This document shows positions 1 to 11,861 of a stretch of 64,000 bases of DNA, piece by piece; the stretch's first letter is position 1, and every line of letters begins with the position of its first letter. This DNA comes from Pseudisothecium myosuroides (taxonomy: Eukaryota; Streptophyta; Bryopsida; Hypnales; Lembophyllaceae). Under the pieces are notes generated by a model that was given only the letters and a program-made list of their open reading frames with translations, did not search any database and was not told where the DNA came from. The stretch spans positions 5,208,001-5,272,000 of the forward strand of contig OX637296.1 in NCBI GenBank assembly GCA_951799445.1, given 5' to 3'. The position numbers and the translations under genes were made by a program.

Positions 1-700
1 AGCGTTTTGTAGAGTATTCATTTTTTCTTTCAGGAGTACTTTTAAATTAGAAAATCAATTTTAAAAAAAATATAAAAGAAAATGTATAATGTATACACCT
101 TTAAGAAGAAGGTACCCTAGGAAGGAAAAGCATAGAAATTTTTTCTAAGTAGGTGAATTAGAAAAGTGCAAAATCTCAAGAAAATATGTACTTGAACTAT
201 AATTTCACTTTTTAATTTGTAAAAAATTGGAAAAGAAATTTAATGAAAAAATAAAAATTGGCCATTTGGGAAGAGTTTATAGTGATGACAAAAGATTGAT
301 CTTAGAACCATCTTCACTATTTAGAAATTGTGTGCAATGGGAGTGCTGTTTGTACCCATGTAGAGGACAAAAAATAACATACTTTTCAAATTTTTTTTGG
401 AAGGAATATGCTTTCCTACTATGCAAATAGACCATGAAAATTTCAGCTCCAAATCATTAAATTTGGGGACTCCTAATGTAGTAAAAAACCCTAAACCTTA
501 CATTGTGACAAATTAACAAAAATGATTTTTTAATATAAAATGAGTTTTTTTAATTTCTAAAAAATAAGGGATTTAATTACCATCAAGTTAGGCATCTCTA
601 ATAAAAATTTCATGTTCATTGGACCTTTGCTTCAAAAGTTATAGCAGATGACAAGAGAGCCACTTTTTTTGTATAGGACCGGTCTTTCTTGCAATGACCC
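1..700 (-). repeat. Truncated, diverged copy of GGGTGATTGCA-TIR element
   Basis: Read on the minus strand, this stretch aligns with much of the element at 12551-13280: the tracts around 45-75, 140-190 and 245-270 have close counterparts there in inverted order. It ends at 700 in GCAATGACCC, close to the terminal GCAATCACCC of the family. The other end lies outside the window. Many mismatches suggest an old copy. It holds no coding sequence that I can support. Confidence 0.55.
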
Positions 701-1619
701 ATACTTTAAAAAAAAACTTTTAAATTTTTTGCATAATTGTTGCAATAGAATTGAAATTTTTGAGTGTTTTTGACAAAAAAGGCTTTGAATTATAAGTTGG
801 CCATACAATACTAAAATCATCCAAAACATCAAGAAAATCATTAAAAGCTCAAAATTTTATATTTCAAAATCTTTTCTGAGCTTCTAGGAATTTGCTCTAA
901 ATTGAACAAAAAGTCAACATTTTGATAAGTTGTGTCAATTTTTTTTTAATTGTAACTGCACAAATTCAACTAAACATGTTAAAATTCTTACAAGAATAGA
1001 AAACACAACAATATCACTTATGGATTGAAAGATTGTAATGTTTGATCATGAAGGTACTAAAAGTGCAAAAATGATTTGAAGTCTTTCAATCCTCTTTTTA
1101 CATGTCAAATCTAAAAAGTTTGTCACCCAAAAAAATATGAGGTTAAAGTGCCTAATATGCATAACTCCAATCAAATTATGGCTTCTCTAAATTTACTCTA
1201 AATTTTTTTGAATGAATTTCTAATTGTGATTTTTCCTCCAAGATCTAATGTATTTGAGGTTCATTTCCAAGAGCCTTCAATACTACGGAAAGTCAAGATT
1301 GCAATGACCACCCTTGCCTAAATCTTGAATAAAAAAATCATAATCAATCAATTTCAAAATTAGTTTCTTGATGCTATACTAGACTTCAAAAAGAATTTTA
1401 CAAAAGTATAAACTATTAAAAATAACAACTTGGTTCAGTTTCATTTGACTTCAAAGTATTGTCAACACCAAAATTTGGTGCCTTGCACATATAGGGGTTA
1501 AAAATAGTCACTAGGTAGTTGAAAATCGTGTTGAGAGAAACAATATTTGGATGGCACTTATGTTTTCTATGACGTTCTTATATTACAGAAAATACAATTG
1601 ACATCCTAGTATATAGTTT
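701..1619. other. AT-rich spacer, no gene seen
   Basis: Low-complexity AT-rich DNA with many A and T runs and stop codons in every frame. No splice-linked coding tract, RNA gene or clear repeat boundary was recognised. Confidence 0.5.
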
Positions 1620-1765
1620 TTCCACCGTTTACTACTTGTGACAGTTGTGAGCGCACATCTACAAGGATACTAATTTGATCCATACAAAGACATGTTCGCA
1701 TATGTAAATAAGAGGAACAGCATACTAGAAAATTTCTTAATATTCCTTGTGGTGATTTCTGCCTC
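1620..1765. repeat. Dispersed repeat fragment shared with about 31500-31620
   Basis: The stretch around CTACAAGGATACTAATTTGA and the following A-rich tract recurs in the same order near 31505-31617, including a terminal TTCCTTGTGGTGAT-like tract. This shows a shared dispersed repeat. Family and boundaries are unknown. Confidence 0.4.
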
Positions 1766-1769
1766 CTCG

Positions 1770-2573
1770 ATATTGAACAGGGATGGTATCACATGCTCAA
1801 CCACTGCGAACTGAAAGCACATGCCACTGCACCAGAATCACCAAACTAGAGCAAAATGCAGGTGTAGAAAAAGCAAGAAAAATTCTTTCCAAAAAGCTTG
1901 TTAACACGAAACCGTGCACCACCCACACACTAGGAAAGTGGGGGGAATACAGGTAACCGCCAAGAACGAGGTCCCCAAATAAAAGGCTAAAAGGCAAGCA
2001 AGGGGCACCTCCACTGTTTACCCAAAAAAAGAAAAAACATTTTTCAATACACGACATTAGTGGCCCGCTCTATTTTTTCAGCCACAGGAATTGAAATGTT
2101 GTGGTCAAGACTTTTGGTAGTAGTAGTAGTAGTTGGGATGATGTTTCCCAAACATTCGCCCAGTGAATGTTTGAAAGTCAGTAAGTAAACTGGGGAACTG
2201 CTGGACAAGTAAGTGCATAACACAATTCTTCTGCATTTCTCTACAAAGAAATTGGAACAGTACTGACTGACTTGCAAGCCTCTCGTACTTACACGCCTCA
2301 TGAGACTCATTCATTGAGCTTCGCCCCATCTGACTCTCACCAACCCCTACAAACATCAAGACTTGTTGTAGAAAGAACACCAAGATATCAGTTCCCACCA
2401 TCCCAACTTCCACAACAACAAGCCTCCCTACCCTATGACCGAATTCACTCCATCGCTGCTTTGGTTTTTTTCTTCATCATTTTGTTGTGTAACTGTCTAC
2501 TCCACCTCTCGCATAGGAGGGGCTGCCTTTCACAATCATCCGCACTCATCCTCATTCGGTCAAACATTTCCTT
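1770..2573 (-). other. Probable 3' UTR and downstream flank of gene 1
   Basis: Base composition is more balanced than in the AT-rich spacers, and the stretch directly follows the stop codon of the minus-strand gene at 2574. It contains a short GTA/TAG microsatellite at about 2117-2133. Open stretches of up to 108 codons exist on both strands but are low-complexity and have no recognisable domain. The polyadenylation site was not fixed. Confidence 0.35.
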
Positions 2574-5500
2574 TTACCGCCCGCGCCCCCGCCCTTGAAG
2601 ATCGTCCTCCGACTCACTGTCTGAAGTGGTCACACCTGAAGTCTCACTCCCCATGCTACCCACATGTAGATCCTGGCATCGCCTGACATGGTGGTTACTG
2701 CTGCGCTTCTGCTGTGCGGCTCCATTGGATGCCAATTCATTGCGCTGTCCATGCACAAAAGCCATGGCAGGTACACACAATCAGCAAACATAAATCCTTA
2801 AATTCAATCTCGAATTTCAATTCGAAATGGAATCACCGAAAAAAGAACCTAATCAACTCCTAGTCACGGCAAAACTCATAAGATCGATTTCGGTGAGAAA
2901 GTCGAGGCCGTGCACCCCCTCCCTAGAATGCATCAGGATAGCACTGTTAATTGCAAAAGTGTGAAAACCAAAGAGCAAAGCTTAGGGGGAGTGTGTTACC
3001 TTCTGAAGGAAAGCATCAATCTCATCTTGTGTCAGTGCATCTGTTTCCTCTACACGAGCTTGATTCCATCCAAGTGAAACCATAAATGTAATATCATCCT
3101 CATACAGCTGATCGTATGCGGGTCCCTCTCCAATCTCGCCATTCTCTTTCCCCTCCGTGCCAAAAAGCTCCTCCACGTGGGAGACAGGTTCTTCAGCATC
3201 AAGAGCGGCGTCACTCTCATGTCGGTCCCCATTCTCCAACGGGTATGAGTCAACCGCAGGATGCTCCTGCTCCTGCTCCAGGTTGACACTCTCCTCTGGT
3301 ACAGCGTTCCCTGTCTCTTCACCATTGGTCATATCATTGCTTTTAGGTGGTGCAACATCCAACTTATCTACAATAGTGGGTGTCCCACCCAAACCAGCTT
3401 TCCTTCGGAGTGCATTGAAGAAGTCAACACGGTTCTGTGTAGGCGCAGAGGGACGACGTTCATCACTGCCATCTTTGGAGCGCATCGCTCCATCAGGGAC
3501 TAACACGGGAGGGATCGGGACAGCACGGCGATCCAGAAGCTGCTTTTGTTTACGTGGAGCACTGTTCAAAACCCCAGCTCCAGTCCCCGAGCTTCCCACA
3601 CCCAGACCAAGAGGCCCCACTGCCGTGGACACTAGTGGCGAAGGGTCAGGTTTCAGAACAGGACTAACTGGAGAAGGGGATAAGCCAGGAACCACCTCTT
3701 TAATGGGGACCTTTCTTGCCAAAATCTTTCCTGTTCCTTGCCCCAACTTGAGAGCCTCGGGACGAGATGCTGGTGGGCGATATGGGGAGGTCAGAACCTG
3801 GGAGGTACCTATCGCCTGCCTTGGTTTCATTGTGCTCGGAGGAGCAACAACATCCACTGCTCGCACCACCTTCTTGTCTCGCGGGACCGGGCCCTGTAGA
3901 CATAGTCAATCTTACGTCAACAGTCTGAATAAAAGATCACCTCCCACTAAAGCACTACAAAAAATAAATTGAAACCCTCTCGCTAGAAAATCTCTAACAA
4001 CAGTAGAAGACATTGTAAATTCTGAAACTGGATCACCAACCAGAGTCTTCGGAATCATTGGAATTAATTGTCGAGACTGCATTAGGGCACGCTCCTCCAA
4101 CCGCTCCTTGTCAGCCGAATACTGTAATACTTATATTAGAAACATCTAGAGAATCAAATCCCACCATTTTCTCTACGTACTCCATCAGCAACACCCGGAG
4201 AGAGTTTTGGCTTATAGCGCAGGTGAACTAGAAAAGGCGAGATTAAATATCACTACTTAATTTCAATGAAATAATAAGTCCAGAAAACTGACTAATCATC
4301 AACAGAATCATATTTTGGAAAGAAGACACATCACTCCATACACAAGGTTCATCCATGGTTATATCAACAAGGCAAGCCTCAAATGAGGGGTTGTTAAGAG
4401 GATGAAGCAGACGGAGGAAATGCACAGATGATATCATACCATTGGAGGGGTGCGAACGCGAGGAGGATGTTGGACGAGCGCCTCAACCATCTTGGGAGAA
4501 TTTGTAACTGACAAATTTGCAAGGGACGATGTTGGAGTAATTACAGCCCCAGGAGATGCCATAGGAGACACCAGTGTGCCATTTGCAGTAGCCGGAGCCT
4601 CAGCTAATGCCGAGCTCCAGCCTTCTCCATTACTACCTCCTGGTGTTGTTGACGACAGTCCACTGCCAGGGCTACCACCAGTGGGCAGACCAGGTGAGGA
4701 TGCTGCTGACCTGATACCATCCATCCTCGACGTCGAGGAGCCCTGCCATGAAGGTCGTGGACTTGAAACCACCAAATTACCCAGGCTAGACTGCATACCA
4801 CTGATGGCTGCTCCCCTCTCTTGAGCACCAAGAGATGGGAAATTACGTTCAAATGCCGCTTTCTGCATGCTGCTCGTCAAGCTACCACTATTAGTGGGAG
4901 GAGCGGTTGGAAGGTTTCCCTGCTCCGCAGTTTTCTTCTCCCCGTTTTCCAATGCTCGAGCTGCCGACCCCATGGAGTGAACTCGCCGGAGTGGTGCAGT
5001 AATATCGGCCTCATACCTTGAGGCAGCAACTGGACCTAAGCCAGGCCTTCGAAATGCAGAAATAGTGTCGGACTGCTCCGTGCGGTCTCTCTCTCTCTCA
5101 TCAGATCCTCCAAACCCTCCCAAAACCCTGCTCCTATCCCGATCTCTTTCCCTATCCCAATCCCAGTCCCGTTCTCGAGCTGAGTCCCTATCACTCCGAT
5201 CCACACCAGCATCATAACTGCGATACGTTGTACTGCGACCAAAATTGTTGTAGCCACGTGAAAAAATTTCCCTGTCTTGAATAGAGCGATCACTCACGCC
5301 AGTGCTTCCCCCTCCAGGCCCCCGTCGAACTGCTGAATAATAGGCACGATCAGAAGAAGAAGAGGAAGACGCAGAGGGTGGGAAACGCGGAGCGTCATAG
5401 TCTACATGGCTGCCTCCACTTGAAACCCCGTGAGCCTGCGCACGCGGCCGTAACGCAAAGGTACTCTCATCTGCAAAACGGCAGGCTTTTAATGAATGTG

Positions 5501-5804
5501 CATCTACATCCTAAAAGTTGAATGCTGTAAGTTTCGTAACAAAAAGACGCCAACAATTCGTAAACCTACAAGAACACAAGCCTCAATTGACTTCATTGTT
5601 GCAAATTCACCCGTTCAAAGATTTCTTCCACAAGAGACTCAAACAATTGCATGACTGAAACAAAGCTGTTAACCAAGGATGAAAGGGTAGACATGCACCT
5701 TGATGATTGGAAGATGTTTGTGTGTAATGGGTTGCCCCGCCAACCCCGCCACTGCTGGCTCCTTTGAGCCATTGTGGGACCAACGATGGCTCACTTCTCT
5801 CCAT
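2574..5804 (-). CDS. Plant-conserved Ser/Pro-rich protein of unknown function (5 exons, 760 aa)
   Basis: Coding exons in transcript order: 5804-5699, 5470-4440, 4121-4041, 3893-3000, 2744-2574; all junctions are GT-AG and the phases agree. I recognise it as a plant family that databases sometimes label 'mediator of RNA polymerase II subunit 1-like', although no experimental role is known to me. Supporting motifs are the N-terminus MERSEPSLVPQWLK, an AFERNFPSLG motif in exon 2, RLEERALMQSRQLIP in exon 3 (residues 380-406), and a C-terminal block FMVSLGWNQARVEETDALTQ followed by an acidic SDSESEDD tail. The N-terminal third has an Arg/Asp/Glu repeat tract (about residues 110-150); the rest is Ser/Gly/Pro-rich and probably disordered. 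The start is the ATG of the conserved MERSEP motif, although the frame is open further upstream. Nuclear location is only an inference from composition. The family is plausible; the function is unknown. Confidence 0.82.
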
Positions 5805-7900
5805 CCCTGCCACAGACCATGATAGGTCTGCCGGCAGGAGCCCTTCCGTTACTTTCTGCTGCACCCCCAACCTAGTCCTACTTTGACTACGGAATACGCA
5901 GGGCGTGGAGTCCACCAATCTCGTTTCAAGCACACAAAAAATCTCGCGCTCAGCCTTCTCAGCAACGGAGGCCAATCATCTCACCCGTCCGAAAGCATCC
6001 ATAATGCAAACCCCCTCCCGTCAATAGTCAAACCCGCTTTAGAAAACCTCCAGTCTTCACCAGTGCCTAGGAAACCCTAGCCTCCATGTGCAACTTCTAA
6101 AGCATCGTCCTAGAGAGTACTGCAACACGCCATCGCAATAGATTTCCCGCACTATGACGCTACGCTGCTGACACCGCTATAATCACCAGATCTTCGCGTA
6201 AACATGAAATCTCGTGGCCAAATTGCACCTTACGATGATCCCCAGTCTGTCTCAAAGGAGAACTCAGAAAGAATACGAACTGCTCAACGGATTCCTCAAA
6301 GAAATCACCCAGAACCTCAATGCTGCTACTGATATTTGAGTCGGCCCAGAAGTAAGCAGACTCAGCAGAAGTACGATAAAGACGACGAAACCCTCAGAAG
6401 CTTTTTACATGCGTCGACCAGGACAGACGACCATCCGCGATGCGCTCTCAACCATCTACAACCCCGAACCCTCAACAGAAAACCCTCGCAAGGAAGCTCC
6501 GAGAGAAAATTCGGCACCACGCAACTAGCTGTTGACCACCAGTCGTCAAAATCTCATCCTCCGGCAACCCCGGAACATCCGCCACACGAACAATACTTCG
6601 CCCTCACTCAACCAACCACACCGCACAAAGGGGCTGCTGCCTCCACGGCTAGTCGGCTACCAACAACAAGCCAGTCCCATCATCCACCAGCACACCCTGT
6701 TGTTTGCCATGCCTGCGTTTGATTTTCTCCCTCCCTCCAACCACAAACCCTAACTCTCGAACTCCAACAACCCAACAGGCCGTCGTCACCTCCACTTCTC
6801 CTGGCCACAGGGAAGGGGGAAAAAAACAGTTCCACTCACTCCTTCAAAAGAACACAATCCTCCGAATAACTCTCACATCCTCACCCCCGCACCACAAAGG
6901 CGGCGTGCATCGTCGTCGTCGTCGTCGCCGTCTGTTGTGTTCCCCCCCCAAGTTTCGGTTCTCCCCAAATGCTAAGTTACAACCCCAAACCAACTCACAA
7001 TGCACCAGTCATCCCCCTCCTCTTTCGATTCAACCGATACGGCTTCCTTTCCCCCCCACCAAAACAAAACCCCTGACCACCACAACAATAGGAGGCCCCA
7101 AAAATGACCTAAACCATAAAATGAATCTCACCCTCCCCGCCTCCTCTCTTCTCCTCTCCTCTCTTACCCCAAAACCCCCAAACCCCTTTCTCGCTCGCTC
7201 GTCTCGGGTTCTCCGCCCGGATGATAATAAAAAAACACCCCGACGACACCGCAACCAACCCTGCTGCAACGACGAACAACACGACGACGGCCTCCCTCCC
7301 TCCTTCCCTTGGCTTCGCTTGCTTGCTTGCTTCCCGACGACTGCGTGTGTTGTTGTATTTGTGGTTTGGGGGGGCCAAGCCAAACCCTAGACCCCGGAAG
7401 GAAATGGAGCCCTCCCTCCCTGCCGAGAGAATCGCTGTGTTGTGTGCGGCGCGAAGGTCGTGGCGATGGCGATGGCGATGGCGATGGCAGGTACAAGATG
7501 AGAGAGATGAAGCTGCGTGCGCGGGGAAGAAGAAGGAGAAGGACGCTTGAATGGACGCTTGACTCCCACGGCTATCTATCTATCTATCTCGCGGCTGGCG
7601 GTGGCGTTGGTGGCGATGGTGGCGATGGTGGTGGTGCTACAAAGGCGTGCGGGCGACGAGACGACGGACGGAAGGACGGGCCTGGATGGGGGAAACAAAT
7701 GGGAACTGGCAGGACTGAAGAGCGAATTGTTCGAGGAAGCTCCGGCTTCGGACGGAACGGAAGAAAAAGCAAAGGCAGAGCAAAGGCAAGGCAATTAAGG
7801 TAACTTAGCAAGCCGGGCAACTGAAGGCAAAGGCTCTCGCGGCTTGGCTTGGGCTTGGGCTTGGGGTCTGCGAATTTTGTCCACCAACCCTGCGTCCCGT
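5805..7900 (-). promoter_or_regulatory. GC-richer 5' leader/promoter of gene 1
   Basis: This 2 kb has much higher GC than the spacers and many simple repeats: a CGT run near 6908-6930, CTTG units near 7318-7330, a GATGGC run near 7461-7489 and TATC units near 7571-7588. Telo-box-like AAACCCTA motifs occur near 6072, 6745 and 7382. Long open frames on both strands (for example 6704-7390 and 7309-7803) are low-complexity and lack domains, so I treat them as non-coding. It most likely holds the transcription start and long 5' UTR of the gene at 2574-5804. The exact start was not identified. Confidence 0.45.
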
Positions 7901-7963
7901 CCCCACCCTAGAATGGCTGCCCACGGTCTTAGCCTATTACCATGCTAACTACTGCACACAAAA

Positions 7964-8207
7964 TCCATACTTCAAGTTTGTTTTGTTTTGTTTGTTACGT
8001 TGAGATCTCCCGGACTGTGCGTCCCCTGGTGGCATGCTTGGTATCGTCGGAAAGCCCTCGTGAGGAGGGGTGCACGGGCTTTCTTTCGTGGCGTTTGGAG
8101 CTACGATGGAAAAGTTATTGAATTTTGAAGTTTTTGTGACTTAGGTAATGGATAGAAAATTACTTTTACTTTTATTTTGGTTGTGGCAATGGTACAGGGC
8201 ACACTAA
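7964..8207 (+). mobile_element. Helitron-like non-autonomous element, single complete unit
   Basis: A 244-bp unit that starts TCCATACTTCAAG, runs through TTTGTTTTGTTTGTTACG, GAGATCTCCCGG and TTTCGTGGCGTTTGG blocks, and ends ACAGGGCACACTAA. It begins with TC, ends with CTRR (CTAA), and has A before and T after, as expected for Helitrons. Related units occur at about 8530, 28420, 35258-36801, 45262, 51272 and 59750. No Rep/helicase gene is present. The class assignment is inferred from the termini only. Confidence 0.5.
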
Positions 8208-8529
8208 TAGTGAAATGAGGTTGTTTTTCACTAATTTTTTGACATTCTACACACTATGAATATGTATTATTCATACCTTAATCCCTAAGCAAGCACCCTA
8301 GCGCCTGAAATATGGCCTCTCAATTTTGAAAGATTTTATTATTTGACCAATATGATCTTTTCAATGGTACGGTCAAAGGACGTGTCCTTTTCCTTGGAGC
8401 TCCGGGCCTATCTCCACTACCAATCGGTAAGATCACTCAGTTTATGTTGATCCCTTTTTAGGTGATAGTTTGAATTGGAATGAATTCCAAAGGGTCTAGA
8501 TTTTAGTAAAACTTGCGCTGGGTGCTCAA

Positions 8530-8936
8530 GGGTTAAATTTGTTTGTTTTGTTTGTTACATTGAGATCTCCCAGATTGTGCGGCCCTCAGTTGCGTGCTTG
8601 ATATCCTCAGAAAGCCCTCGGCGAGGAAGGATGCACGGACTTTGATTCGTGGCGTTTAGACCCGCCATGTAAAAATTATGGATTTTTGAGTTATTTTTGG
8701 ATCTTAAAAATTACTAAATTATGCTAAATTATATATCTTTTGAACCGTGTGTCAATTGGTCATATTTTTGGTACTATTGGAAAGCTTTTCCTCAAAAAAG
8801 ATCACAAGCTTTGTTTCGTGGCGTTTGGACCTATGTTGTGAAAGTTAAGAATTTTTTAGTTATTTTTTAATTTTTAAAAAATTTAAAAATTACTTTTCCT
8901 TTGGTTTGGTTGTGGCAATGGCACAGGGCACACTAG
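8530..8936 (+). mobile_element. Helitron-like unit with duplicated inner module
   Basis: It shares the TTTGTTTTGTTTGTTAC, GAGATCTCCCAG and CGTGGCGTT blocks with the unit at 7964 and ends GGCACACTAG followed by T. The module 'gene-like' block (TTGGTAC...GGAAAGC...TTTCGTGGCG) occurs twice in a row, which makes it about 150 bp longer. The 5' end lacks a clear TC start, so it is probably truncated. Confidence 0.45.
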
Positions 8937-9639
8937 TCATTACTATAGAAAGATGCAATAATGCAGGAATATGTGTATTGCATGGGTTGGTACATTCATT
9001 TAGGCCTGGACTTAGAGAGGTGCATGCGCTTCCATGTGGATAAGCAGTGGGTTATGAGGTACTTCTTCTGAGTAAGGCAACCTAATTGTTAAGGTTATCC
9101 AATTTCACTATTTTGTGCAACAATCTAAATTTCGTGGAGGGGCTTATTTCACAAATCAAACCTCAAGTGGAATTAAAATTTTCCAATTAAAATTGTAATT
9201 TTTGTAACTTTTTGAAGTGGTTTGCCTTGAAATTACAGAATCATTCATAGAGTGGAGTCATGGACATCCTGTAAACAACCCATAACTGTTCTCTTACTTA
9301 TCCACCCAGAAGCTTATGGAGGTTCAAGATGTCATGCGTTGTCCCTAAGCTCCAATTTGTTGGCTACGAGAGGGCCAAACAGGTTGTGAGAGACCAGTGG
9401 GCCACTAGGAGGTTGTTAGGCCACTAGGAAGCTAGTTGGGGCCATTAGAAAAGTTGTTAGACTGTCCAAAGAGGGCTTTGAACTTATTTCATATACCATA
9501 TATATTGTCATACCATTTGATTAGAAGGATTACAACCTCAAAAGGGGGATTTGGGGCTATTCCAAATTCTTTTGGGAGAGCTTGATAAGATCCTAGAGTG
9601 TTTCAAAATTACTTTGAAAGTCTAAGAGGGTCCTAGAGT
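8937..9639. other. AT-rich spacer, no gene seen
   Basis: No coding exon was recognised. A short tract at about 9074-9115 (GGCAACCTAATT, then TTTCACTATTTTGTG) resembles the ends of the small element at 48894-49133 and may be a solo fragment. Confidence 0.4.
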
Positions 9640-10130
9640 GTTTCCAAAATTACTTGGAACAAGCCTAGAAGGACTTGAGTGGTTCCAAACTATATTAATT
9701 TGATTCCAAAGTATATATATAAAGTGGTCAAAACATACTAACTAGGTTCCAAACCATACCAATTTGGTTCCAAATCATATACTGAGTGGTCCAAATATAT
9801 TGGCTAGTTCCAAGTACATGTTGGTTGGTTCCAAACTGCATATTGAATGGTTCAAAACATATTGGCTGGTTTCCAAAGAAATGTTGGTTGGTTCCAAACC
9901 TCATGCTGAGTGGTTAAAACACATTGACCGATTTCCAAACACTTCCTAGTGGTAGAGCAAAGAAATTGAGGATTTCAATTTAATGCAACTAATAAAACTT
10001 AGCTCGAGAATTAACCTCATGCTGAGTGGTCAAAACACATTGACTGGTTTTCAAACACCTATTGGTGGGAGAGCAAAGCAATTGTGGATCTCAACTGAAT
10101 GAAATTAATGAAACTTAGCTTGAGAGTTTA
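9640..10130. repeat. Degenerate TTGGTTCCAAAC tandem tract and 116-bp duplication
   Basis: From about 9640 to 9900 a unit built on TTGGTTCCAAA with TGAGTGGT alternates many times with changes. The segment starting CCTCATGCTGAGTGG at 9899 is then repeated at 10015, giving a near-exact tandem pair with a period of 116 bp. A 61-codon frame here is simply translated repeat. Confidence 0.6.
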
Positions 10131-10489
10131 AAAAATTTGATAGTTGTAGATTCTAAATTTTGAATTAGAAGAGAGAAGGGATTCAAGGGTGAGGGAGAAG
10201 TAGAAAACCATCAATTAGGGAATAGTTGACTCTTTTTATTGGGATTTGAATTTGATTAGGACAAAAGCAAAAAGCCAAATAGAAAAATAGTTGACTTTAG
10301 AAGATATCAAGACTTAGATTTACTTAGACGAAGTCAAACAAGTTTTGTCTTCATTGTTCGTTTGATTCTTCAAACAACTAGCAAGCAATTAAAGAGTTAG
10401 ATTTGATTGATTTAGGTTTCAAAATATCTATAAAAAAAATTAATAAGAATGAAGTAGAAAAAAAAAAAAAAATTGTCGAACAAGGAAGT

Positions 10490-11251
10490 GGGTGATTGCA
10501 AGAAACACTTGTCCTATTTCTTGTCCCCTTGTCCTCAAAAATTGGCTTTTTGCTCATAACTTTTGCATTGTTTGTCCATTTGGTATGAAATTTGGAATGA
10601 AGGTAGATGCTAAAGTTGCAGACCTTGAGTAATTTTTTAAAAAAATTTAAAATTATTTTACCATTTTTAACCTGCTCCCAATTGGGTGTCTACCTTGGCC
10701 ATTTGGGGGGGGTTTAGTCCTATTTTTGATCCAAAAATGCGAATTTGAAGCCACAAATTAGAAGTGTTGGAGGTCTACTAACATTACAAGGGCTGACAAT
10801 GAGTTTTTTTTATGAAAATAGCAACATGTCGATTGCACACATGGGGTCAAAGTGACCTTCCTTTATGCGAAAGCTGTGAAGAGGGAAAAAATTTCTTTCA
10901 TGAATTTTTTGGTGCAATGTGAGTGCAATCTTGTCTAGCAAAATGGCTTTTTTTATGGCTTTTTTAAAAAAAAAATTTGAATTACTAAAAATGAAAAACT
11001 CCATAGACCCCTTTTCTGCTATTTTCTGCTCCCAATGGCTTCTGTAGTACTCCGTAGTAGTTGGTAGTATTGCATAGTACAACATAGTACTGAATCGACA
11101 GTCTAAATCTGCAGGTGCCTAGGATTGATGGTTTAGATCTGTCGGGGCACTGCTAACACACAGTATTGGTAGTATTGCGTAGTACTGCCAGTCCTACGGC
11201 CAAAAAACACAGTTTTGACGGAAAAACGTGAAGTGTTTCTTGCAACTACCC
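10490..11251. mobile_element. TIR element, GGGTGATTGCA family
   Basis: The left end GGGTGATTGCAAGAAACACT and the right end, whose reverse complement is GGGTAGTTGCAAGAAACACT, form terminal inverted repeats of about 20 bp around 760 bp. AAGT is present immediately outside both ends, a possible 4-bp target duplication. The interior is AT-rich with many TAGTA motifs and no transposase frame, so it is non-autonomous. Elements at 12551 and 17420 share the TIR. Confidence 0.6.
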
Positions 11252-11406
11252 AAGTAAGAGTTACAGACTCTTTTATTTTCTTATACGACCCTACTAAACA
11301 TCACGCTCAAATAAGAAGGAATACAAAAGTGATATCAATGAATATTACAACAAAATTACAATCATGATCCATGAAGATGGGACAATTGCATTGATAGAAT
11401 TCAAGG

Positions 11407-11564
11407 CCTACAAGAGAAAGGTGTATTTTAAATATAGTCTAGGTGGTATAGTCCTATAAGTAATGACCTTTTAGGAGATATTTAGTAAAAATCTCCTAGA
11501 AGGTCATTACTTATAGGACTATACCACCTAGACTATATTTAAAACACACCTTTCTCTTGTAGTG
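11407..11564. mobile_element. Palindromic MITE with CACTA-like end
   Basis: Two arms of about 70 bp are nearly perfect reverse complements around a loop of about 10 bases. The right end reads CTCTTGTAGTG, the reverse complement of CACTACAAGAG. The left end has lost the CA (CCTACAAGAG). The same ends flank the element at 55193-55421. The hairpin is directly visible; membership of the CACTA superfamily is inferred from the end sequence. Confidence 0.65.
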
Positions 11565-11861
11565 GAGGTATGTGTTTAAATTTCTTTTCTCCCATTTACT
11601 CTATTTTGTAGGAATAATATATTCAATACTTTCTAAGAGAATGAATATTAATTCAAGAATATATAATATTTCAAATGTAAAATGTAACAAAGAGATATAG
11701 AGTTCAACACAAGTTTGTTGTTTTGCCCTGTAACCCTTACTGGAAATTGTTGTACGTAGTCAAAATATTTTAATAGTTAATAAATAATAAATATATAAAT
11801 AAATAAAAATAAAGAATATACACATTTTTTACATTTAAAAAAAATATTTAAGGCTTGCTTT

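Noticed and set aside
3157..3972. 271-codon plus-strand open frame
   Set aside because: Antisense shadow of exon 4 of the gene at 2574-5804.
6704..7390. 228-codon plus-strand open frame
   Set aside because: Low-complexity Pro/Thr/Arg-rich translation of GC-rich simple repeats in the leader of the minus-strand gene; no domain, no splice context.
7309..7803. 164-codon plus-strand open frame
   Set aside because: Gly/Asp/Arg runs come from GATGGC and GGC microsatellites; no recognisable protein family.
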